Positions 1 to 4,698 of a DNA stretch of 6,115 bases are shown here, one piece after another (the stretch's first letter is position 1; the number at the start of each line of letters is the position of its first letter). Location: NCBI GenBank assembly GCA_964516325.1, contig CAZFAP010000225.1:1-6115 (forward strand), in the 5' to 3' direction. Under the pieces are notes generated by a model. That model was given only the letters and a program-made list of their open reading frames with translations. It searched no databases and was not told the origin of the DNA. The translations under genes were made by a program, and so were the position numbers. This DNA comes from CAZFAP01 sp964516325 (lineage in GTDB: Bacteria > Auribacterota > JABMQX01).

Positions 1-2229
1 GAAAGTGTGCGCGGTTTTCTCCAGATAGGCGAATGCGGCGTCGAGTTCCCCGAGGAGCGAGAGCGCAACGGTCGCGTTGAGCGCCTGCGCCTGGTCTGTG
101 ATTCCCCAGGTAGGCTCGGGATTCTCCGCTGCGGATTCCTCGATTTTCGCGCGAGCCTCCCTGGGTTTGTTCAAGCCCGCGAAGGCGATGGCTTCCATGG
201 TGAGGTGATACGCCCAGGGGCGATCAATTTGCGCGGCTCTGGCGAGGAGAGCGAGGGCGTCCTCGAAGTGTCCTGTCTGGAGATTGCACTTAGCTTTGAC
301 CCGCAGCGCGTGGCAAAAATCCGGCACGAACTCGAGAACCTGGTCCACGTACTCTAATGCCTTCTCAACGTTTCTTCGATACCACGACTCCAGCAGGGAA
401 AGATAGACCTGTGCGTAATGGAAGAAGGGGGCGTATCTCAGGGAGGTCGTCAGACTCTTCTCCGACCGGTCAACATCCCCTCTCGAAAGCTCAAACATTC
501 CCAGGACGCAATGCAAGACCGGGTCTTCGGGACTCGCCTCCAGCCCGTCGTGGAGGATTCTTTCTGCTCTCGCCAGTTCGCCCGCGGCGGCGTAATACCA
601 GGCTCGCGTGTAATAGCCGTAGGGGACGGCGGGATCAATGTCTTCCGCGCGGGCAAGAGCTTTTCTCGACTTCTCGAGCAACTCCGCCCTATTGGGGCAT
701 CCCCTCACCCACAACATGTTGTAAACGTCCGCCAGTCCCATCCATGCCCGGGCATACGATGGATCGAGTTCCAAAGCCCGCCGAAAGTGCCGCTCCGCCG
801 CCTCCACGTCGGCAGCCGTGTTTCGATACCAGTAGTGAAATCCCCCCTTGATGAATTCCTCGTAGGCTTCGGAACTTGCTGTGCCTCGCCTCTGAGCGAC
901 CTCCTTGTCCATGCCGGTCAGGCGAACTTGGAGCGCGCGGGCAATCGCAACGGCAATCTCGTCCTGGACTCCGAAAATGTCCTCGATCTCGCGGTCGAAC
1001 TTCTCCGCCCAGAGGTGAAATCCGTCCGTGGCATTCACGAGTTGTGCCATGATCCGGAGTCGCTTTCCGACACGCTGCACACTCCCCTGCAAGACCGAAT
1101 CCACGCCGAGTTCTCGCCCAATACCGCGAACGTCCAGCCCCTTTGCCTGGGAGGTTCTCGCGAGCCATCGTGAGGCGACGCCCAGATTCTCGATCTTCGA
1201 TAAGTCTGTGGTGATGTCCTCGGTGATTCCTTCGCAGAAATACTCGTCGTCCGGGTCCTTGCTGAGGTTGAGAAACGGGAGAACCGCCACGGATTTGCGC
1301 TTCTTCTTTGCGACGCTTTCCCGCGACTCCAAAGCGATTTCGAGGTGCTTCAAATCCACCAGTAGGTCATCTATGTCCTGGTAGCGGAGTTGCGGGTCCT
1401 TGAAGAGACACTTGTGAATGGCTCTCCAAAAATCCGTCGGGACCTCCGGGCATAATAGGTCAATGGAAATCGGTTCCTTGGTCAGAACGGAGCTGAGAAC
1501 GTCCGCTGCCGTGTTCCCCTCGAACGGCAGCCGACCTGCCAGGAGTTGGTACCAGATCACGCCGAGGCTGAAGATGTCGCTCCGGCTGTCGGTCTGCTGG
1601 CCGCGAATCTGCTCGGGCGCCATGTAGGCGGGCGTGCCGACCGTCTCGCCATAGGTTGAGACAGTGGCCCCCGAATCTCCCTCCAGGAAAGTCTTCGCCA
1701 GTCCGAAGTCGAGGATGTGCGGCTCGCTGTCGGGGGTCACGAGAATGTTCGTGGGCTTGAGGTCGCGGTGAATCACACCCCGTTGGTGGGCGTGGCGGAG
1801 CGCTTCGCACACCCTGCGCATGACTCCCAGGACCTGGCGATGGGTTGAGCGGCGGTCTTTGACGTGTTCGTCCAGAGGAATCCCGTCAATCAACTCCATG
1901 GCATAGTAATAGACGCCGCGGTGCAGACCGCTTTCGTAGATGCGGGCGATGTTGGGATGCTGGAGGCGGGCGCTCAACTCCACCTCTCGTTCAAACCGTG
2001 CGCGGGCTTTCTCGGAGGCAAGAAACTCCTTGGGCATGAGCTTCAGGGCGACCTCGCGGCGAGTCCCCAACTGGATCGCTTTCCAGACTTTGCCCATTCC
2101 CCCTTCGCCGAGAAGATCGAGGATTTCGTAACCCTCAATCTGCGGCGCAGGCTCAGCCTTGCTGCCAGTTTCGTGCGCCCCCGGCCCGCTAATGGGCGGC
2201 AGTCTGTGGTCGCCTCGAGACTCAGTCAT
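1..2229 (-). CDS. Serine/threonine protein kinase with FlgO/TolB-like domain and C-terminal TPRs (3' end outside window)
   Basis: A single open frame of 743 codons runs from the ATG at 2229-2227 to the left edge with no stop, so the C-terminus is missing. Residues about 35-290 form a Hanks-type (PknB-like) kinase: glycine loop GEGGMG at 41-46, catalytic lysine in VALK (K63), alpha-C glutamate probably E82, HRDLKPTN at 154-161, DFG at 174-176, GTPAYMAPE ending at E206. All catalytic residues are present, so it should be active. A basic stretch KKKRK (308-312) leads into SVAVLPFLNLS (313 onward), typical of the FlgO/TolB-N-like domain found in TPR-containing kinases and adenylate cyclases, to about residue 440. 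From about 470 to the edge are degenerate TPRs (for example AAERHFRRALELDPSYARAW), expected to bind partner proteins. No transmembrane segment is visible, suggesting a cytoplasmic protein. The substrate is unknown. The start is supported by AAGGGGGG five bases upstream. It is divergent from the lipoprotein gene. Confidence 0.95.
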   Translation of the reverse strand, partial: MTESRGDHRLPPISGPGAHETGSKAEPAPQIEGYEILDLLGEGGMGKVWKAIQLGTRREVALKLMPKEFLASEKARARFEREVELSARLQHPNIARIYESGLHRGVYYYAMELIDGIPLDEHVKDRRSTHRQVLGVMRRVCEALRHAHQRGVIHRDLKPTNILVTPDSEPHILDFGLAKTFLEGDSGATVSTYGETVGTPAYMAPEQIRGQQTDSRSDIFSLGVIWYQLLAGRLPFEGNTAADVLSSVLTKEPISIDLLCPEVPTDFWRAIHKCLFKDPQLRYQDIDDLLVDLKHLEIALESRESVAKKKRKSVAVLPFLNLSKDPDDEYFCEGITEDITTDLSKIENLGVASRWLARTSQAKGLDVRGIGRELGVDSVLQGSVQRVGKRLRIMAQLVNATDGFHLWAEKFDREIEDIFGVQDEIAVAIARALQVRLTGMDKEVAQRRGTASSEAYEEFIKGGFHYWYRNTAADVEAAERHFRRALELDPSYARAWMGLADVYNMLWVRGCPNRAELLEKSRKALARAEDIDPAVPYGYYTRAWYYAAAGELARAERILHDGLEASPEDPVLHCVLGMFELSRGDVDRSEKSLTTSLRYAPFFHYAQVYLSLLESWYRRNVEKALEYVDQVLEFVPDFCHALRVKAKCNLQTGHFEDALALLARAAQIDRPWAYHLTMEAIAFAGLNKPREARAKIEESAAENPEPTWGITDQAQALNATVALSLLGELDAAFAYLEKTAHTF

Positions 2230-2234
2230 GGTCG

Positions 2235-2242
2235 CCCCCCTT
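2235..2242 (-). promoter_or_regulatory. Ribosome binding site of the kinase gene
   Basis: On the minus strand AAGGGGGG lies five bases before the ATG at 2229. This purine-rich Shine-Dalgarno-like sequence supports the start, which leaves a Pro/Gly-rich tail of roughly 30 residues before the kinase fold (IEGYEIL...). Confidence 0.6.
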
Positions 2243-2338
2243 GGCTAAATATGGCGGTCCAGCTCGCGAGTGCCACTGCATGCACCCGCAACCCGGAATC
2301 GAGACGAATGGCGTTGTCCCCCGCCATCTTTGATGCTT

Positions 2339-2366
2339 AGTTTACTCCGTTCAGCTTGTGGGTCAA
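2339..2366 (-). promoter_or_regulatory. Candidate sigma70-type promoter for the kinase gene
   Basis: Reading the minus strand, TTGACC (2366-2361, five of six bases of the -35 consensus) is followed after 16 bases by TAAACT (2344-2339, four of six bases of the -10 consensus). This would start transcription about 100 bases before the kinase ATG. It is the only well-spaced hexamer pair noticed in that leader. It was found by eye, and such matches arise by chance. Confidence 0.3.
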
Positions 2367-2416
2367 GCATAAAGCTCGTGGTGCAGTAGCGCGTGAGCCT
2401 GGGGGAACTCACCGCA

Positions 2417-2433
2417 GAGAGCGCTGAGAGCGC
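2417..2433. repeat. Short direct repeat GAGAGCGC x2
   Basis: GAGAGCGC occurs at 2417-2424 and 2426-2433, a 9-base period, inside a longer motif beginning CCGCAGAGAGCGC. It resembles the 'accgcagag...gcagag' intergenic elements I recall from many environmental bacteria. It is short and could be coincidental alone, but it lies among other short repeats. Confidence 0.4.
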
Positions 2434-2528
2434 GGGGCGGACGACGGCATTGTGCAGTGCGTCCTGTGAGTCCTGGCCGAAAAGGGCAAATTTGACAGAA
2501 TAACAGGATCGAGCGGATGATGTGGAAC

Positions 2529-2558
2529 CGCAGATGAACGCAGATGGACGCAGATGGA
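2529..2558. repeat. Three tandem 10-bp units, consensus CGCAGATGRA
   Basis: CGCAGATGAA (2529-2538), CGCAGATGGA (2539-2548) and CGCAGATGGA (2549-2558) lie head to tail with one substitution between the first unit and the other two. The 10-base period is near one helical turn and is not a multiple of three, which argues against a coding repeat. No function can be assigned from the sequence. Confidence 0.75.
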
Positions 2559-2638
2559 TTCCACCGGCTGCAGGAGGGCCGCCGACGCAGGGGGTGACTC
2601 TTTTTGGAGTGCGGTTGCCAAGCTGCCGCCGTGTGATG

Positions 2639-2667
2639 CGGGAGCACAGCTCCCGTGCCTCCGGAGG
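2639..2667. repeat. Perfect hairpin plus adjacent 10-bp palindrome
   Basis: CGGGAGC (2639-2645) and GCTCCCG (2649-2655) are exact reverse complements around a 3-base ACA loop. Three bases later is the self-complementary CCTCCGGAGG (2658-2667). No T-run follows, so it is not a standard intrinsic terminator. It lies about 130 bp upstream of the lipoprotein start and may be a REP-like element or an mRNA leader structure. Confidence 0.55.
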
Positions 2668-2786
2668 GGAAGAGATGGCATTCTTTGCGCTGTCCGCAAT
2701 ATCGTCGCTCTTTGTGCGTATTTGTTATTGGAGGGCGCAAGGAACCATGCGACGTGAACGTGGATGGCTTGAACCAGTGCTGAACC

Positions 2787-2797
2787 AGGAGCAGGAG
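2787..2797 (+). promoter_or_regulatory. Doubled Shine-Dalgarno sequence of the lipoprotein gene
   Basis: AGGAGCAGGAG contains two AGGAG cores, at 2787-2791 and 2793-2797. The first sits eight bases before the ATG at 2800, which is near optimal. The second is only two bases away and probably too close. This supports ATG 2800 as the start. Confidence 0.65.
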
Positions 2798-2799
2798 AC

Positions 2800-3156
2800 A
2801 TGAAAACACTGGCAGCTATTCTGATTGTTCTGGCTTTGTTGGCAGGGGGCTGCACCGGAGGGGGATTCGGCCTTTCAAACATTGACATAGATGTATCTCC
2901 CAAAGCGTCTGACCTGACCGGGACGTGGTCTGGAAATATCGGGGAAGTCGCACAGGGGACTTTCAAGATAACCCAGACCGGTACGAACCTGGTGCTCACG
3001 GGTGAGCGCGGGTATTACGCCAAGGGCACGAATCAAGCGGGCATCATTAGTCTGACCGACCGTTTCGGGAACGAAATCCCCGGTTTTGTCTGGAAGGAAA
3101 ACGAGATCACTTTCTATGGACCGGATGAAAAGCCTGGCAAGCTCGTCAGGTTATAG
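2800..3156 (+). CDS. Small secreted lipoprotein of unknown function
   Basis: A 118-residue protein with a clear type II signal: basic MK, a hydrophobic core at about 4-14, then LAGGC with the lipidated cysteine at C18. The -3 residue is Ala, slightly unlike the LA(G/A)C consensus. The mature part opens with a Gly/Asp-rich linker and then alternates polar and hydrophobic residues from TGTWSGNIG (about 47 onward) through GTFKITQTGTNLVLTGE to ENEITFYG. This pattern suggests a small beta-barrel or lipocalin-like sandwich with an opening 'GTWSG' strand; the fold is inferred, not recognised. It should be anchored to a membrane on the periplasmic side. The start is fixed by AGGAG eight bases upstream and by the signal peptide. 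It stands alone: divergent from the kinase and 127 bp before the next gene. No function can be assigned. Confidence 0.85.
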   Translation: MKTLAAILIVLALLAGGCTGGGFGLSNIDIDVSPKASDLTGTWSGNIGEVAQGTFKITQTGTNLVLTGERGYYAKGTNQAGIISLTDRFGNEIPGFVWKENEITFYGPDEKPGKLVRL

Positions 3157-3270
3157 GGACGAGGCTGAAAGGAGGGCCGCCGCGGTGCATCCATGCCGCG
3201 AAACTCGTTCCCGCCGAGAGAAGCCGCGCGAAACGCACGTCGTGGGGGCAAGACTGACGTTGGAGAGAAA

Positions 3271-3276
3271 AAGGAG
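3271..3276 (+). promoter_or_regulatory. Ribosome binding site of the radical SAM gene
   Basis: AAGGAG lies seven bases before the ATG at 3284. It favours this start over the in-frame ATG at 3086, which lies inside the lipoprotein gene and would add a low-complexity Arg-rich extension with no similarity to the radical SAM family. Confidence 0.7.
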
Positions 3277-3283
3277 CGACCAA

Positions 3284-3643
3284 ATGAAAGACAATGAGCT
3301 GTTTCTTTCGGAGTTCATGAGAAGGGTGGATTTGAGGATGTTCACGCCGTCGCTGTATGAGTATTTCAAGGACTACCTCTCGCTCGAGAAAGTGAGACGA
3401 TTCGGAAACCAGTTTGTCATCAATTCGTTTGTTCCCCCGCTCCCGTCCGCGGCATTCGACCGGTTTCTCACGTCGCTTTTTGGAAACGGAGAGAAACCAC
3501 CCGTTCAAGCGGTGGACCTCGCCGTAACAAACGCTTGTGTCTTCCATTGCTGGCATTGCTATAACGCGGGGCGGCTTCTCAGGGATTTGCTTCCGGAGAC
3601 TCTGAAACGGGTGGTGGCATTATTGAGAACAACCGCATTCTGA
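3284..3643 (+). CDS. Truncated radical SAM protein (N-terminal fragment)
   Basis: The frame encodes 119 residues. The first 75 or so are a mixed helical leader (for example FTPSLYEYFKDYLSLEKVRRFGNQFVINSF). VDLAVTNACVFHCWHCYNAGR follows, carrying the radical SAM motif CxxxCxxC at C85, C89 and C92 that ligates the [4Fe-4S] cluster cleaving S-adenosylmethionine. The usual continuation begins (LPETLKRVVA, to about 3619), where a family member would go on toward the GGEP motif and the rest of a barrel of 200 or more residues. Instead the frame ends after LLRTTAF at the TGA 3641-3643. In the overlapping frame the DNA becomes a beta-helix gene. The product lacks the SAM-binding barrel and should not be catalytic. 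Start and RBS are intact, so the break is in the body of the gene. The substrate class of the parent enzyme cannot be told. Only residues up to about 112 are radical SAM sequence; the rest is beta-helix DNA read out of frame. Confidence 0.75.
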   Translation: MKDNELFLSEFMRRVDLRMFTPSLYEYFKDYLSLEKVRRFGNQFVINSFVPPLPSAAFDRFLTSLFGNGEKPPVQAVDLAVTNACVFHCWHCYNAGRLLRDLLPETLKRVVALLRTTAF

Positions 3644-4391
3644 GAAATTCAGGCGGGGATAGCGGCGGCGGTCTGACCTGGTGCGTCGGCAACATCCGAA
3701 ACAATCTTGTCAGCGGGAATCACGCGCATGTTGGTGGGGGGCTCTACGATTGCGACGGTACGATCCAAAACAACACAGTGGCATCAAACTCGGCTTTTCT
3801 GAGTGCTGGCGGACTGTTCGGTTGTAACGGCACCATCGGCAATTGCGTGATATGGGGGAACGCAGCGCCGCAGGGACCACAGCTCTATGGGTGCTCTGTC
3901 CCCAACTATTCGTGCATTCAGAGTTCGGCGGGAGGAGGCGACGGGAACACGGATGGCGATCCGAGTTTCGTTGACTCAGACGGGCCAGACAACGATCCGT
4001 TAACGTATGAGGATAACGATTATCACCTATCCCCTGATTCTCCGTGCATTGACGCGGGCAGAAATGATGAGTGGATGTGGGAGTCCACGGACTTGGACGG
4101 GAACAGCCGAGTAGTCCAGGGGACCTCTTCGTTGACGGTGGACATGGGCGCCTACGAGTACCGCTCCTGGCGTTTCGAGATCACCGGGCTCGTCCCCCTG
4201 GCAGGGGGCAACTTCCAGCTTAAGTGGGGCAGCCGGCAAGGAGATATGTACACCGCGATTGGTCGACAACTGATCTCCGGTGGTTTGAATGGATTCAAGA
4301 GGCGACCGTATCGTCGCAAGGGCAAGTAACCACTTGGACCGATTTGGGGACCCCGTGGCGGCAGAAGTACTACAGAATTGGGGTTGAGTGA
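3610..4391 (+). pseudogene. Beta-helix / choice-of-anchor Q protein remnant: 5' end missing, frameshift near the 3' end
   Basis: In the frame starting GGT at 3610 the DNA reads as right-handed parallel beta-helix coils: GGGIIENNRI, GGGLTWCVGNIRNN, GGGLYDCDGTIQNN, GGLFGCNGTIGNCVIWGN. Cysteines at 3682, 3751 and 3823 are 23 and 24 codons apart. The choice-of-anchor Q signature follows: DPSFVD, YHLSPDSPCIDAG, DLDGNSR and VDMGAYEY. A C-terminal domain begins FEITGLVPLAGGNFQLKWG. The frame ends at TAA 4327-4329 after a basic tail (KRRPYRRKGK) unlike the rest. From TGG at 4260 in the next frame a better ending is read: WSTTDL, EWIQEATVSSQGQVTTW, TDLGTPWRQKYYRIGVE, stop TGA 4389-4391. One base was therefore lost between about 4240 and 4260. 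The N-terminus, including the signal peptide, is absent. It is paralogous to the intact gene at 4699 and presumably non-functional, unless the lesions are assembly errors. Confidence 0.75.
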
Positions 4392-4698
4392 CTCGGGCCG
4401 AAAAGCATGAGCCATGCCAGCCGGAAGCAGCGGAGGGTTTTTGCTCAGAAGGTCCTTGCCCAGCACAGGAGCTGTGCCGTCCGTGCAAGGTTGCGAGACA
4501 CCACGTTCTGTTTGCAGCCGACGGAGATAGGCAAATCGCCATCATGTCCGGCGAATTGTATTGACGAGCACCTGTCGGCGCGGTACCGTGATGGCTCGGA
4601 TTGGATCTCGAAGAGGGCCGTCAGAAGCGCAAGATCCTCCGCGTCCGCGGAAGGCGAGGAGTTCTCTCAAAATGAAATGAGGTCTGGAGGGCGTTGCC
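4392..4698. other. Intergenic region upstream of the intact beta-helix gene
   Basis: About 307 bp with no convincing gene; the open frames here translate to low-complexity Arg/Ser/Cys-rich sequence without domains. It contains a 5-bp hairpin GCATG-AGC-CATGC (4405-4417), with a five-T run only some 20 bases later (4438-4442), and a tight inverted repeat TCCGCG-TC-CGCGGA (4638-4651). TTGACG at 4561-4566 followed by TACCGT 17 bases later is a weak promoter-like pair about 110 bases before the next start. None of these is strong enough to call alone. The region presumably contains the promoter of the gene at 4699. Confidence 0.5.
4686..4690 (+). promoter_or_regulatory. Ribosome binding site of the intact beta-helix gene
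   Basis: GGAGG lies eight bases before the ATG at 4699. Together with the signal peptide that begins at this codon it fixes the start. Confidence 0.75.

Larger units (their letters stand above)
2341..2799. other. Repeat-rich intergenic region between kinase and lipoprotein genes
   Basis: About 460 bp separate the divergent kinase and lipoprotein genes. Open frames exist on both strands, but their translations are Arg/Pro/Ser/His-rich, overlap one another and show no domain, so I treat them as non-coding. The stretch is a patchwork of short degenerate motifs: GAGAGCGC twice near 2417-2433, an AT-richer patch with TTTGACAGAATAACAGGAT near 2491-2509, three 10-bp units at 2529-2558, a hairpin at 2639-2655 and a 10-bp palindrome at 2658-2667. 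Translations such as 'ICVHLR' from motifs like these are, as I recall, common spurious proteins in planctomycete and related genomes. The region probably also holds the lipoprotein promoter, which I could not pin down. Confidence 0.6.

Noticed and set aside
357..1173. Plus-strand open frames over the kinase gene
   Set aside because: They lie opposite a continuous 743-codon frame with full kinase and TPR motifs, and their translations are Arg/Ser/Pro-rich without domains.
2492..2521. TTGACA with GATGAT 18 bases later as a promoter
   Set aside because: The -10 is poor, the lipoprotein start is about 280 bp away, and the motif sits in repeat-like sequence.
2522..2803. Plus-strand 93-codon frame whose stop overlaps the lipoprotein ATG (ATGA)
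   Set aside because: The overlap imitates translational coupling, but the product is repeat-derived and has no recognisable features.
2363..2999. Minus-strand open frames (148 and 196 codons) across the repeat region
   Set aside because: The translations come from repeat motifs (for example ICVHLR) and one runs into the lipoprotein gene on the other strand. No RBS or domain was seen.
3086..3283. Longer start for the radical SAM gene at ATG 3086
   Set aside because: It would overlap the lipoprotein gene and add an Arg-rich, domain-free extension. The RBS supports 3284.
3595..3645. Programmed -1 frameshift joining radical SAM and beta-helix
   Set aside because: No slippery heptamer is seen, and the join would cut the radical SAM barrel in the middle, which makes no structural sense.
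3778..4329. GTG-initiated independent gene of 183 codons
   Set aside because: The GTG is in the middle of a beta-helix coil with no RBS. The same coil pattern continues upstream to 3610, and the 3' end is frameshifted.
4405..4442. Intrinsic terminator after the beta-helix remnant
   Set aside because: The hairpin GCATG/CATGC has only 5 bp and the T-run is about 20 bases beyond it.
4561..4589. TTGACG-17-TACCGT promoter for the intact beta-helix gene
   Set aside because: The -10 matches only three of six positions. It is mentioned in the intergenic entry but not called.
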